Below, one piece after another: positions 28,996 through 38,201 of a stretch of 64,000 nucleotides of DNA. A program made the position numbers and the translations under genes. The notes beneath the pieces are model-generated. The model saw only the letters and a list, made by a program, of their open reading frames with translations. It ran no database searches and was not told the origin of the DNA. This DNA is from Rheinheimera sp. SA_1 (GTDB lineage: Bacteria > Pseudomonadota > Gammaproteobacteria > Enterobacterales > Alteromonadaceae): assembly GCF_001669775.1 (NCBI RefSeq), contig NZ_LXWK01000016.1, positions 372,001-436,000 of the forward strand, written 5' to 3'. Numbering within the stretch: position 1 is the stretch's first letter; each line of letters starts with the position of its first letter.

Positions 28996-29024
28996 AAAAA
29001 CCGCGCTAAGGCGCGGTTTTTTTT
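28996..29024. terminator. Bidirectional terminator between chrR and the sulfur fusion gene
   Basis: CCGCGC/GCGCGG around a TAAG loop, with five As before and eight Ts after the stem. It can serve both the plus-strand chrR and the minus-strand gene ending at 29053. Confidence 0.85.
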
Positions 29025-29052
29025 ATAAGATATCAGCGAACCTTAAGGCCGC

Positions 29053-31314
29053 TTAACTTAGCATCGCCACGCCACCTTTAAGATTGTACACTTCGGAAAA
29101 ACCGGCCCGGTTCAGTACTTTTGCGGCGACCAGGCTGCGATTGCCAGAGCGACAGACCAATAATAAGCGTTGATCCGGCGTTAACGCTGAACTAATCAAG
29201 GCATCACACAGCCTTGATAACGGCCAGTGTTGAATATTAACGCCTGTTGGCAGATATTGATCCAGCTGACCAGCGCTTTGTTCGTAAGGCTCGCGCACAT
29301 CAACCACCACTGTCAGTGGATATTCCGCCAAAAATTGTTGCACCTGCGGAGCATCAACCACAGCTTTGGCATCGGACCAACTGACTTCAACCACACCACA
29401 CTGGTAACTGTTGGCCGCACAAAGCTGCTCACTTTGCGCCTGCAGGGTGGCAGTCCAGGCTGCCGACCATTGTTGTGCCTGTACCACTTCGGTTAACAGC
29501 GGTTGTTCTGCTTGTGCTAACCGCCAGGTCGTGAAAAAACGCTGGGCATAATCATGACTCGACAATAACAGGGTATCAGCGCCAACTTTCGTCAACAGCG
29601 TCCGAACACTGCTGGCGAACGCCAAAGGTTCCGAGCCTGCCAAATCTAACCGGCCAATCCCACCAGGCAGTAATAAATCACCAACAAAAGCCGCGACTGT
29701 CTGTTGATGTTGCTGCAACAGATAACTGCGGCTGTCATGGCTGTGGCCCGGCGTAGCCATCGATGTCAGTTGATACTGGCCACAATTAATCTGCGCCCGA
29801 CCGATTGGCCAGCCAAGCTCATCAACTTGTTGGGGTTCTGACAGTGGTAACAACGCTGCTAAATCATCGCGGGCTGAGCTGCGGTCTTGATGTAAATGGG
29901 TGTCCAGTACCGCAACCAACTGCAAGCCCTGCCCTTGCACCATGTTGGCCAGACGATTGGCAAGCGGAGCCACCGGATCGATGATCACCGCTTGATGACT
30001 GTCGGCACAAACCAGCAGATAACTGCATAAATTTTCGTGTTTTAACTGCGTCAGGCCACTCATGGCCAAATCCGCCAACGGCTGTGCATCCGACAGTACC
30101 AGACAACATTGCTGCACTATCGCCGTTAACCGGCCAATTGCTGTGCAGGCTTGCTGGCATTCTTGCGGTGTCATCGCCGGACCAAACGATAGCCGGATTG
30201 CTCCCTGACTGCGCCATGCCGGCAGCCCCATCGCATCCAGCACAAAACTGGTCGGAATTTTTGAACTACAGGCAGAGCCGGAACTGATCCGAATACTGGC
30301 TGCATCAAATAAATCCATAATATCTTTGCTGTAAAAGCCCGGTACCGAAAAATTGATGGTGGTCGGAACAATGTCAGGTTCATTACTATTTAACACCATC
30401 GCCGGGAAGACCTGACGTAATGCGCAGAGCAATGCCTCGCGATGCTGCCACAACACGGATTCTGGCTGAAACACCGAGCCAGTCGTTTTACGCAGTTCGG
30501 TAAAAATAGCGTGCAATGCGGCAATGCCCGGTAAGTTTTCAGTGCCGGAGCGTAAACCGCTTTCCTGACCACCACCGGCAATCAGCGGCTGATAAGGCGC
30601 CCCATGGCGCACATACAAAAAACCAATGCCTTTGGGTGCATATAGCTTGTGGCCGCTAAAAGGCGCGTAATCGATACTGGTGTTGGCAATATCTAACGAC
30701 ATTTTGCCCAATGCCTGGACACAATCCACCATCCAGCTCACTGTTGGATTGGCACTTCGGATCACCTGCTGCAGTAACTCCAAATCTTGTTTAACACCGG
30801 TTTCGTTATTAGCGGCCATGGTGCAAATCATCGCCGCATCAGCGACATGGTTACGGATAAATGCAACATCCAATAAACCGCGGTGATCGACCGGGATGGC
30901 TTTCACGGTTGCACCGAGCTGTAATACATGGTTCCAGTGTTTCAGGCTTTCCGGCACCGCTTTGTGCTCGGTTGCGCCATACAATAACAACACGTCAGGG
31001 CCGGTGAGCCCGCGACTACGGGCATCCAGTAATGCCGATACAATTGAACTCTGGATGCCTTCGGTTGCCCCAGAGGTAAATACAATCTGACCACTACTTG
31101 CACCAATCACCTGCCTGGCCAAAGCCCGGGTCGTTTCAAGCTCCACTTTGGCTTTAATGCCAGTACTGTGGCTGCTGCTTGGGTTGCCAAATACGGTTTG
31201 CATATGATGCAACACAGCTGCGGCAGCACAAGGTAAAACCGGCGTGGTAGCATTATTGTCAAGATAAACTTCTTGCTGGCGCAGCCCTGCGGTGATTGTG
31301 GTAGATTCAGACAC
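29053..31314 (-). CDS. Three-domain sulfur protein: cysteine desulfurase, persulfide dioxygenase-like and rhodanese
   Basis: The 753-residue protein fuses three domains. Residues 15-400 are a NifS/IscS-like desulfurase: ATEHK near 114, Lys223 (SGHK) for PLP, RSGTEN, and persulfide Cys349 (SGSACSS). Residues 420-620 are a metallo-beta-lactamase domain: the HxHxDH motif reads HLHQDR (473-478), but His473, His524 (TPGH) and Asp546 (VGDLLLP, then GRLDLAG) match the three iron ligands of ETHE1. Residues 655-753 are a rhodanese with Cys721 (CRSGNR). Such a protein could pass sulfane sulfur from cysteine to oxidation or transfer in one chain (inference). The start is GTG with AAGGGG 6 bases upstream. 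It is not beside isc or suf genes. Confidence 0.9.
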   Translation of the reverse strand: MSESTTITAGLRQQEVYLDNNATTPVLPCAAAAVLHHMQTVFGNPSSSHSTGIKAKVELETTRALARQVIGASSGQIVFTSGATEGIQSSIVSALLDARSRGLTGPDVLLLYGATEHKAVPESLKHWNHVLQLGATVKAIPVDHRGLLDVAFIRNHVADAAMICTMAANNETGVKQDLELLQQVIRSANPTVSWMVDCVQALGKMSLDIANTSIDYAPFSGHKLYAPKGIGFLYVRHGAPYQPLIAGGGQESGLRSGTENLPGIAALHAIFTELRKTTGSVFQPESVLWQHREALLCALRQVFPAMVLNSNEPDIVPTTINFSVPGFYSKDIMDLFDAASIRISSGSACSSKIPTSFVLDAMGLPAWRSQGAIRLSFGPAMTPQECQQACTAIGRLTAIVQQCCLVLSDAQPLADLAMSGLTQLKHENLCSYLLVCADSHQAVIIDPVAPLANRLANMVQGQGLQLVAVLDTHLHQDRSSARDDLAALLPLSEPQQVDELGWPIGRAQINCGQYQLTSMATPGHSHDSRSYLLQQHQQTVAAFVGDLLLPGGIGRLDLAGSEPLAFASSVRTLLTKVGADTLLLSSHDYAQRFFTTWRLAQAEQPLLTEVVQAQQWSAAWTATLQAQSEQLCAANSYQCGVVEVSWSDAKAVVDAPQVQQFLAEYPLTVVVDVREPYEQSAGQLDQYLPTGVNIQHWPLSRLCDALISSALTPDQRLLLVCRSGNRSLVAAKVLNRAGFSEVYNLKGGVAMLS

Positions 31315-31495
31315 TGGATGCCCCTTATAACCGAATGCTATAACTTATATCTGCACATCATAAGCAGAGCTGCTTTGCGTCACAAGTGAATTTACGCCTG
31401 AATTTAAACTTCGGGAATGATTGTAGCGTGAAAGGTGTCAACACGACTGTGTCAACGAAGCGGATTTCACTAAAGCGCCCAATTTTTCAGGCTTT

Positions 31496-31525
31496 AAAAA
31501 AAACACTCCGCGTTGCGGAGTGTTT
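31496..31525 (-). terminator. Intrinsic terminator after fadR
   Basis: A perfect 11-bp stem (AAACACTCCGC/GCGGAGTGTTT) with a 3-base loop; on the minus strand a T-run follows. It starts 10 bases past the fadR stop. Confidence 0.85.
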
Positions 31526-31534
31526 TAAAGATGG

Positions 31535-32251
31535 TTATTCCACTAAATCTTTCGGGATGTCAGGGCGCAAAGCCGACCAGACTTTGCCACTTTCTTTACC
31601 GTATTTACGTACGGCGAGCACCACTTCATCGTGTTTACCGGCTTCGGCGTATAATTTCAGCTGATGATAGTAGCGACGAGCCAATTCACGTGATTCCGGA
31701 TGCGAGAAGTAAAACCGGGCGATTCGGCGATACAAACCACGAAAGCCGTTCAGGATCAGCACGTAAATCCGGTTTGATGAATGTAAGGCCAGTTCATGAT
31801 TGAGGTTATAGTCAAAGTCAGCAAAAGCTTCTGGTGTATCTTCCAGCGATTCAGCACCGGCAAATACGGCGATCACTTCTTCACGGTGGGTTTTAATGGC
31901 GCCGCGAATGTAAATAGCGCTGATATTGGTGCGGGCAGACAACAATTCGTCAACCAACTCCGGCATCCGGTCTTGATCCAATCTTGCGAGAGTTTCCAGA
32001 ATATTCAGACCTGAAGTTTCCCAGAAATTATTCACTTTAGTTGGTTTGCCATGCTGAATGGTTAACCAACCATCACGGGCCAGCCGCTGCAACACTTCAC
32101 GAAGGGTAGTACGGGTCACGCCGATTAACTCAGAGAGTTCACGTTCTGCCGGTAAAATAGAACCAGGTGCAAATTTACCGTTCCAAATGGATTCAACAAT
32201 GTATTCTTCGGCAAAACCCGCCGGGCTTTGTGCTTTTATGAGGTTGGTCAT
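31535..32251 (-). CDS. fadR: Fatty-acid metabolism regulator FadR (GntR family)
   Basis: The 238-residue regulator has an N-terminal winged helix ([28 protein letters not shown], described in two parts at residues 31-58) and the FadR-specific C-terminal acyl-CoA-binding helical domain (about 75-230). In E. coli, FadR represses beta-oxidation genes and activates fabA/fabB, and long-chain acyl-CoA releases it from DNA. Length equals E. coli FadR (239). dsbB is divergent upstream; E. coli has fadR-nhaB-dsbB, so nhaB is missing here. A weak FadR-like half site lies at 32273-32288, and a strong one lies upstream of fadI 20 kb away. Confidence 0.93.
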   Translation of the reverse strand: MTNLIKAQSPAGFAEEYIVESIWNGKFAPGSILPAERELSELIGVTRTTLREVLQRLARDGWLTIQHGKPTKVNNFWETSGLNILETLARLDQDRMPELVDELLSARTNISAIYIRGAIKTHREEVIAVFAGAESLEDTPEAFADFDYNLNHELALHSSNRIYVLILNGFRGLYRRIARFYFSHPESRELARRYYHQLKLYAEAGKHDEVVLAVRKYGKESGKVWSALRPDIPKDLVE

Positions 32252-32437
32252 CCGGATTTGTCCGTTTTAGTTGTAGGTCTCACCATGATTGGCACTGATT
32301 GTACCAGAGCAGATTGAGTTAACAAGCCATGGCGCAAAAATTGCGCTTTGCTATTGATCGCAAAGGTTGTTTTAGCTCGCATTTTCGCTTAGATTGTCGC
32401 TTGGGAAATTTCTAAGTGATCCAACAAGGGAAATCAG

Positions 32438-32971
32438 ATGTTTGCAGCAGTGGCTCGTTGGCCAAAACAACGCTGGCCTTGGGTACTTTTATCATTCAGC
32501 GCACTGACATTATTGTTAGTCGCATTGTATTTCCAATATGGCATGTCGCTAGGCCCTTGCACCAAATGTGTTTATCAGCGTTTTGCCATCGTCGGTATTT
32601 TATTGGCGGGTTTGGTTGGAATGTGGGGACGCGAGTCTGCATTACTGCGCTGGAGCGCATATATCGGTTGGGCCGTCGCTGCAAGTTGGGGTTTAAAAAT
32701 TGCCCATGATCAGGTGCTGGTTGAAGAACTGGTTAAAAACGGTGGTTTCTCCACTTGTGCCGTTTTTGCCGAATTTCCAAGCTGGTTGCCTCTTGATAGC
32801 TGGATCCCGTTCATTTTTAATCCAACCGGCGTTTGTGGTGATGTTGCCTGGCAGTTCCTGGGTTACTCAATGCCATTTTGGATGCGTATCGTTTTTGCAG
32901 TTTACTTATTAGCGGTTTTGGTAGTGATGGCCAGTCAGCTGAAAAAACACAAATATAATCCTTACGATTAG
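32438..32971 (+). CDS. dsbB: Disulfide bond formation protein B
   Basis: The 177-residue inner-membrane protein reoxidises DsbA by passing electrons to quinone. It has four membrane segments and two periplasmic cysteine pairs: Cys41-Thr-Lys-Cys44 (GPCTKCVYQR) and Cys107/Cys133 (FSTCAVF and TGVCGD). The arginine in CVYQR is the quinone-site residue. AAGGG lies 7 bases before the ATG. Length matches E. coli DsbB (176). It is divergent from fadR. Confidence 0.95.
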   Translation: MFAAVARWPKQRWPWVLLSFSALTLLLVALYFQYGMSLGPCTKCVYQRFAIVGILLAGLVGMWGRESALLRWSAYIGWAVAASWGLKIAHDQVLVEELVKNGGFSTCAVFAEFPSWLPLDSWIPFIFNPTGVCGDVAWQFLGYSMPFWMRIVFAVYLLAVLVVMASQLKKHKYNPYD

Positions 32972-33017
32972 CTGTTGTTTGCTGTCAGGTTTCGAATAAA
33001 GCCTGAATGAACAGAAA

Positions 33018-33044
33018 TAAAAAAAGCGCGATTGCGCTTTTTTT
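33018..33044. terminator. Bidirectional terminator between dsbB and fklB
   Basis: AAAAGCGC/GCGCTTTT with a GATT loop and flanking A and T runs, in the convergent gap between dsbB and fklB. Confidence 0.85.
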
Positions 33045-33063
33045 ATTTGCTGAATGTTCGAAC

Positions 33064-33681
33064 TTAGCTAACGATAGCCAACAATTCAACATCAAACACC
33101 AGTGCGCTGAATGGCGCAATTGACGCACCGGCGCCACGCTCACCGTAGGCCAACTGATGTGGAATGTATAAACGATATTTAGAACCGACTGGCATCAGCT
33201 GTAACGCTTCAGTCCAGCCAGCAATCACGCCACCCACCGGAAACTCGGCTGGCTGACCACGATTGTACGAACTGTCAAACACAGTACCGTCAATCAAAGT
33301 ACCGTGATAATGCGTGCGCACAGTCGAAGCACGCGTTGGCTTTTCGCCGTCACCCTGCACTAACACTTCATATTGCAGACCAGAAGCGGTCACAACTACA
33401 CCAGCTTTGTTGGCATTTTCAGCCAGGAAAGCTTCACCTTCGCCTGCAGCTAATTTTGCCTGGGAAGCCTGAGCTTCCTGCATCCGGGCGCCAATCACTT
33501 CAAAAGCGGCGCGGATTTGGTCTTCAGACACTTCCGGCTCATCACCATAAAATGCAGCAGCCAAACCAGCTGCAACGGCAGCGATATCTAAACCATCAAA
33601 CGGGTTATCAGCCAGTTGCTGACCCATTTGCAGACCGATGCCATAACTGGCGTGTTGTTCGAGCGTGGTAAATGTCGACAT
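33064..33681 (-). CDS. fklB: FKBP-type peptidyl-prolyl isomerase FklB
   Basis: The 205-residue protein has an N-terminal helical dimerisation domain (residues about 5-85, from YGIGLQMGQQL to QEAQASQAK) and a C-terminal FKBP domain with VRTHYHGTLIDGTVFDSSY, FPVGGVIAGWTEALQLM and IPHQLAYGERGAG. No signal peptide is visible, so it is the cytoplasmic FklB form and not periplasmic FkpA. Length matches E. coli FklB (206). It isomerises proline peptide bonds and may chaperone folding. Confidence 0.92.
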   Translation of the reverse strand: MSTFTTLEQHASYGIGLQMGQQLADNPFDGLDIAAVAAGLAAAFYGDEPEVSEDQIRAAFEVIGARMQEAQASQAKLAAGEGEAFLAENANKAGVVVTASGLQYEVLVQGDGEKPTRASTVRTHYHGTLIDGTVFDSSYNRGQPAEFPVGGVIAGWTEALQLMPVGSKYRLYIPHQLAYGERGAGASIAPFSALVFDVELLAIVS

Positions 33682-33857
33682 AAATAATCACTTCTGGTGA
33701 TGCGCCATCAGGCGCAGTTTAAAATAAGACCTTTACTACCCGTCATCCTTAAAAAATGGTGGGTATCGAACAAAAGTCCCGTAAAAATTAATGACCAAAA
33801 AACCTAAAAATGCATGCTAGCCGAAATAGACGAATTTGTCTTGCCATAGCAGCCGTT

Positions 33858-34139
33858 TCAGCAGGGCAACTGTTGAAGATGCTGCCAAATATCAACGACC
33901 AATGCCTGGTCGGCATCATTCAGTTCACCGGCACTAATCGCCTGTTGCAGACTCAGCGCGACTTGCTGCTGCAGCGTATCTACGCTAAAAGCTTGCTCTT
34001 GTAACTGTAAAGTACCCACCGCCAGGTCGATATGGCCGCGTAAATAACCGGCGGCAAATAACTGGTCGTCACTGGCCGTAGCCACGCTCTGATCAAAATA
34101 ATCAGCCATCGCATTAATATAAATATCAGTCTGTTGCAT
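33858..34139 (-). CDS. yfcL: YfcL family protein
   Basis: The 93-residue protein matches E. coli YfcL through ASDDQLFAAGYLRGHIDLAV and SAGELNDADQALVVDIWQHL. The function is unknown. It is acidic and helical, with no membrane segment. The ATG at 34139 is preferred over the longer frame to 34190 because GAGG lies 7 bases upstream. It starts 2 bases after the stop of the kinase-like gene, so the two form an operon. In E. coli yfcL also lies near aroC-prmB-smrB. Confidence 0.85.
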   Translation of the reverse strand: MQQTDIYINAMADYFDQSVATASDDQLFAAGYLRGHIDLAVGTLQLQEQAFSVDTLQQQVALSLQQAISAGELNDADQALVVDIWQHLQQLPC

Positions 34140-34141
34140 GG

Positions 34142-35290
34142 TTAATCCTCGTATCCAAGACGGTACATCACATAATCGTTGTAACCACACAGCACTTTCA
34201 TCATGCCTTGTAGCTCGTGATCCAGAGCCGCATCACCACTGTCGCTGATCAGCGGCCGCCCGTTTAATTGTTGTAGTTTGGTTTTGGTCGCGACCAGCTG
34301 AATATTGTCACGGCCAATAGTGCGGATCACTGACGGCGATAATTGCTGATTACCGCGGCCAAAAATGTGCCCCTGACCACCGATTAAGGTGATGAGCAAT
34401 TTAGTCGCATCGGGCTTGATGAAAGTCTGTAATTGACTGGCGGTTACATCTGACGCAATCAGCTCGCCATTTTCCACTACATCGACCCCGAGCAAAGTGT
34501 TCGGCAGGCCGAGTTCAGCCATTACCGCAGCAATAGTGCTACCGGAACCCATCACATAACGTACATCGGGCTCCATTTGCGCCGCCACAAAAGCGGCTAA
34601 ATCATCCAGCACCAGCTCTTCGGATTCTTTACCGGACGATTTTACACTTTGCACATAACGTAGTTCGGTTGGGATCTGCATTTCACCAAAACGTTTGGCG
34701 CGCACTGTCCCCTGGCGAAATGCGGCTTCGTCGATGTCCATCACCTGCGCGTCCTGCACCGTGACCAGTTCGCCTTTAATCATTTGCGCTACAACTTTAC
34801 CCGCCGCAGATGGCGTAATAGCGTAAACGCCAGAGTGAATTTTACAGCCAGCCGGAATGCCAAGCACTGTGGTATGGGCATCAACCACGGCACAGATGTT
34901 GCGGGCAGTGCCGTCGCCGCCAGCAAACAGCAGTAAATCAATGCCGGCTTTGGATAAACAAGTCGCCGCAGCTTCAGTGTCGGCAGCAGTTGATGGCTCG
35001 CTGACGCCTTGATAGACCACAGTCACTGTAAAACCTAACTCACGGGCCAAATCTTCGCCCATTAAACCAGCGACGGTCAAAATATGAACTTGTGATTGAT
35101 AAGGTAATAATTCGGTAAGTGCTGTTCTGGCTCTTTGCTGCGCCAGTGGCACGGCGCCGAGCGCTAAGGCTTCTGCGGCGACACCGTCACTGCCTTTTAA
35201 TGCAACACTGCCGCCAATACCAGCCCAGGGGTTGATGATCAGTCCCAATCTGAAAAGCTGTGGCTGCGCTGCGGGGAGAATTTCAGACAT
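34142..35290 (-). CDS. ATP-NAD kinase family protein
   Basis: The 382-residue protein has the ATP-NAD kinase fold: NPWAGIGGSVALKGSD at the N-terminus, GGDGTARNI (near residue 125) as the phosphate-binding signature, GIPAGCKIHSGVYA (near 145) and a C-terminal GRGNQQLSP segment. It is longer than NadK (about 292) and lacks its typical layout, so it belongs to a separate subgroup whose substrate may not be NAD. The ATG at 35290 is chosen over 35329 because AGGA is nearby and the family N-terminus fits. yfcL follows directly. Confidence 0.85.
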   Translation of the reverse strand: MSEILPAAQPQLFRLGLIINPWAGIGGSVALKGSDGVAAEALALGAVPLAQQRARTALTELLPYQSQVHILTVAGLMGEDLARELGFTVTVVYQGVSEPSTAADTEAAATCLSKAGIDLLLFAGGDGTARNICAVVDAHTTVLGIPAGCKIHSGVYAITPSAAGKVVAQMIKGELVTVQDAQVMDIDEAAFRQGTVRAKRFGEMQIPTELRYVQSVKSSGKESEELVLDDLAAFVAAQMEPDVRYVMGSGSTIAAVMAELGLPNTLLGVDVVENGELIASDVTASQLQTFIKPDATKLLITLIGGQGHIFGRGNQQLSPSVIRTIGRDNIQLVATKTKLQQLNGRPLISDSGDAALDHELQGMMKVLCGYNDYVMYRLGYED

Positions 35291-35530
35291 ACCAGAACAT
35301 CCTGCATCATTTATTACTGGTTTTATCACCGGACTGCTGATCGAATTGCTTCCTACAGCACCCTTCGAAAATATCGGGCGGCATTGTAACCATTGCGCTG
35401 CAGTTTTCCCAGCACCACGCCCTACTATCTCCGCCCGGTTTTAATTTTATTCCGGTATATATCCCGCACGGTTTGTTTCGGGCTCATTGCATCAAAAGCA
35501 ATGCTGCTTTAGATTAGAAGGATCTGTTGA

Positions 35531-35541
35531 TTGGTCGGACC
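35531..35541. promoter_or_regulatory. FadR-like core at the aldehyde dehydrogenase start
   Basis: TTGGTCGGACC holds the GGTCNGACC core of FadR operators and overlaps the ribosome-binding region of the aldehyde dehydrogenase gene. It matches about 10 of 16 informative positions of the E. coli consensus. It could be chance. Confidence 0.3.
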
Positions 35542-35546
35542 TTATG

Positions 35547-36980
35547 ATGTCGTCTTTGCTGGAAAATTTTACTGCGCTGCGTCAGGCTTTTAACGCACAA
35601 CCTTACCCGGAGCTCGCAACCCGTAAAGCACAACTCACTGCGCTGCGTCAGCAGCTGTTGCAACAGCAACCAGCCTTACTGGCGGCTGCACGGGCCGACT
35701 TTGGCCAACGTGATGATAGCGAAACCAGCTTACTGGAAGTTATGCCAAGCATCAGCAGTATTGATTACAGTCTGAAAAAGCTACGCAGTTGGTTAAAACC
35801 GGCCAGCCGTCACGTCAGTTGGTTGTTTTTACCGGCTAAAAACTATGTTTGTTATCAGCCGCTTGGTGTCGTTGGGGTGATAGTGCCCTGGAACTATCCG
35901 ATTTTTTTAAGTTTGGGGCCGCTTGTTACCGCTATTAGCGCTGGCAATAAAGTGATGGTTAAACTGTCTGAATTTACCCCACACACCAACCAGGTACTTA
36001 AAAGCATTATTGAACAGGCGTTACCGGGTAGCGCGTTGGTGATTGAAGGTGATGCCGACATCGCAGCCTCTTTTAGCCAGTTGCCATTTGACCATCTGCT
36101 ATACACCGGCTCTACCGCAGTCGGTCAGCACGTGATGCGCGCCGCCTGTAACAATTTAACCCCAGTCACTTTGGAACTTGGCGGTAAATCACCACTGTTG
36201 ATTGCACCTGATATCGACGTCAACAGTATCGCCGACCGCATTATGTTCGGAAAAACGGCGAATGCCGGCCAAACTTGTGTCGCCCCCGATTATCTGCTGG
36301 TGCCACGTGCGCAGTTAACCGCAACCATTGATGCATTAAAGCTGCAGTTTCAACAGTTTTACCCGACCGATGCCAGCTCAGATCAACATACCAGCCAAAA
36401 AAAAAGCCAATACACCAGCGTCATTAATCAGCGGCATTTTTCCAGGCTTTGTGGTTATTTAACCCAGGCCAATGAAAAAGGTGCCACTGTTATCAGTTGC
36501 GATGGCAACGACTGGCAACAACATTTGCAAAGTAGCAAACGGCTGTTACCGCTGCAATTGGTGCTGGACGCACCGCTGGACTGCGATCTCTGGCAACAGG
36601 AGATTTTCGGACCGGTGTTACCGATCCTGCCTTATGACAATTTTAATGAAGCACTGGAGTTTGTGCGGCAGCGCCCGCGTCCACTGGCACTTTATCTGTT
36701 TAGCCACGATAGTAAGCTACAGCAACAGGTACTGCAGCAAACTCACGCTGGTGGCGTCTGCGTGAACGAAACTTTATTGCATGTTGGCCAGGAAGATCTG
36801 CCATTTGGCGGTATCGGGCCTTCCGGTATGGGGCATTATCATGGCCGCGAAGGTTTTTTAACTTTTAGCCATGCCAAAGCGGTGCATCAAAAAGGCCGTA
36901 TCAACAGTACCCAACTCGCCTACCCGCAACATAGGGCGAAGTTACTAAATAAAGTGATGAAGTTTCTACTAAGAGCTTGA
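35547..36980 (+). CDS. Aldehyde dehydrogenase, coniferyl-aldehyde dehydrogenase-like
   Basis: The 477-residue NAD(P)-dependent enzyme has Asn115 (VPWNYP), Glu210 (LELGGKSP) and catalytic Cys244 (NAGQTCVAPDY). The QTCVAPDY motif and the C-terminal hydrophobic tail (LNKVMKFLLRA) are typical of class 3-like or coniferyl-aldehyde dehydrogenases, which also act on fatty aldehydes and may sit at the membrane. The ATGs at 35544 and 35547 are the best starts, with a weak GGA upstream. A better AAGGA at 35518 is too far away. The FadR-like core at this site hints at lipid-linked control. Confidence 0.88.
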   Translation: MSSLLENFTALRQAFNAQPYPELATRKAQLTALRQQLLQQQPALLAAARADFGQRDDSETSLLEVMPSISSIDYSLKKLRSWLKPASRHVSWLFLPAKNYVCYQPLGVVGVIVPWNYPIFLSLGPLVTAISAGNKVMVKLSEFTPHTNQVLKSIIEQALPGSALVIEGDADIAASFSQLPFDHLLYTGSTAVGQHVMRAACNNLTPVTLELGGKSPLLIAPDIDVNSIADRIMFGKTANAGQTCVAPDYLLVPRAQLTATIDALKLQFQQFYPTDASSDQHTSQKKSQYTSVINQRHFSRLCGYLTQANEKGATVISCDGNDWQQHLQSSKRLLPLQLVLDAPLDCDLWQQEIFGPVLPILPYDNFNEALEFVRQRPRPLALYLFSHDSKLQQQVLQQTHAGGVCVNETLLHVGQEDLPFGGIGPSGMGHYHGREGFLTFSHAKAVHQKGRINSTQLAYPQHRAKLLNKVMKFLLRA

Positions 36981-37021
36981 TCAAGTTGGAAATATCCGTG
37001 GCAGCGCTGCGCTGCCACCTG

Positions 37022-38179
37022 TTAACCGGCCGGTTGAATTTTCTTTGGTAAACTAAGCGCCAGTACCATCGATAACAAGGCACAACCAGCACCCAGCACA
37101 AAAGTGAAAGTCGAACCCGCTCCATCCTGCCAGGCAACGCCTGCGACATAAGCACCAACAGCGCCGCCGCCGCCATAAATCAATCCGGCATACAGTGCCT
37201 GACCGCGACTGCGTTGGTGCTGCGGGAAAAACTGTTGAATAAATTGCATCGCGCAGCTGTGGGCAATGGCAAAACTAAAAGCGTGCAATAACATACTGGC
37301 CGCCAGCAACCAGCCCGAATCCGCAACAAAAGCTACCATCAACCAGCGCACTGCCGTTAAGCCATAACACAGCCCCAACAGCTTCTGATAACTGCGGCCT
37401 TTTAAAATTCGACCGGCATAAAAGAATGCGACGATTTCAGCTGCCACCGCCAACGCAATCAGTAAACCGGCATCACTGCCGCTGTAGCCTAAATCGCGGG
37501 TGTAGAGGGTGAAAAAACCGTAAAAAGGCGCGAAGCTCATCTGCATAAAAAACGCACCGAGCATAAACTTCACGAAGGAACTATGGGTCCACAAGGTCCG
37601 GAAGCGCAGCGGCTGTGCATCTGTCTGCGGTTCAAGCCGATATTTCGGCAGCAGCCATAAAGTGGCGAGCATCAGCATTAAAAACAATAAGGCGCTGTGC
37701 GGCAACATCTGTGGTCCGGTGTGCTGAAACCACCAGCCTCCCAGCATCACCAGCACAATGTAACCAACCGATCCGGCCGTACGGACTTTGCTGTAGCGTG
37801 AGGTGTCGTTATCCAGATAATGAAAGGCTGCGCTTTCCAGCTGCGGTAAAATGGCCGTCCAGCACAGACTATAAAGCGCAAGTCCAGCAACCAATGGCCA
37901 ATAACCACCCTGATAAAAACTGCAGAGCCAACCTAAAGTCGCAAGCACGGCACCAAAACGCATCACGCCAATCGGATCACGCCGACGTACCGCGAGCGCC
38001 GCCCACAAACTAGGGCCCGCAATCCGCATGCCGGTAACAATCGCCAGCAACACGCCAATATCATGCGAATTTAGGCCACGGCCATCGAGGAACAACCCGA
38101 TATAGGGCACAAACACCCCGAGCACGGCGAAATAAGCAAAATACGCCAGACTCAGGGTGGATGCTGAAGATAATTTCAC
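37022..38179 (-). CDS. MFS transporter, HcaT-like
   Basis: This 385-residue, 12-helix major facilitator protein begins LSLAYFAYFAVLGVFVPYIG, the signature of the MFS_1_like group that includes E. coli HcaT and nucleoside transporters. The substrate cannot be inferred. The start is GTG with GGAG 5-6 bases upstream. A MITE-like repeat begins 22 bases upstream, between this gene and aroC, so any read-through from prmB-aroC must cross it. Confidence 0.85.
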   Translation of the reverse strand: MKLSSASTLSLAYFAYFAVLGVFVPYIGLFLDGRGLNSHDIGVLLAIVTGMRIAGPSLWAALAVRRRDPIGVMRFGAVLATLGWLCSFYQGGYWPLVAGLALYSLCWTAILPQLESAAFHYLDNDTSRYSKVRTAGSVGYIVLVMLGGWWFQHTGPQMLPHSALLFLMLMLATLWLLPKYRLEPQTDAQPLRFRTLWTHSSFVKFMLGAFFMQMSFAPFYGFFTLYTRDLGYSGSDAGLLIALAVAAEIVAFFYAGRILKGRSYQKLLGLCYGLTAVRWLMVAFVADSGWLLAASMLLHAFSFAIAHSCAMQFIQQFFPQHQRSRGQALYAGLIYGGGGAVGAYVAGVAWQDGAGSTFTFVLGAGCALLSMVLALSLPKKIQPAG

Positions 38180-38201
38180 AAAAACTCCGGTGCTGGAAAA
38201 T

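Noticed and set aside
31435-31456. Direct repeat of GTGTCAAC with 14-bp spacing between fadR and the sulfur fusion gene
   Set aside because: Eight bases in two copies is too short to claim a binding site without comparison to relatives.
32273-32288. FadR-like sequence AGGTCTCACC upstream of fadR itself
   Set aside because: Only a weak match to the consensus, with the central GAC replaced; too little support to list as an operator.
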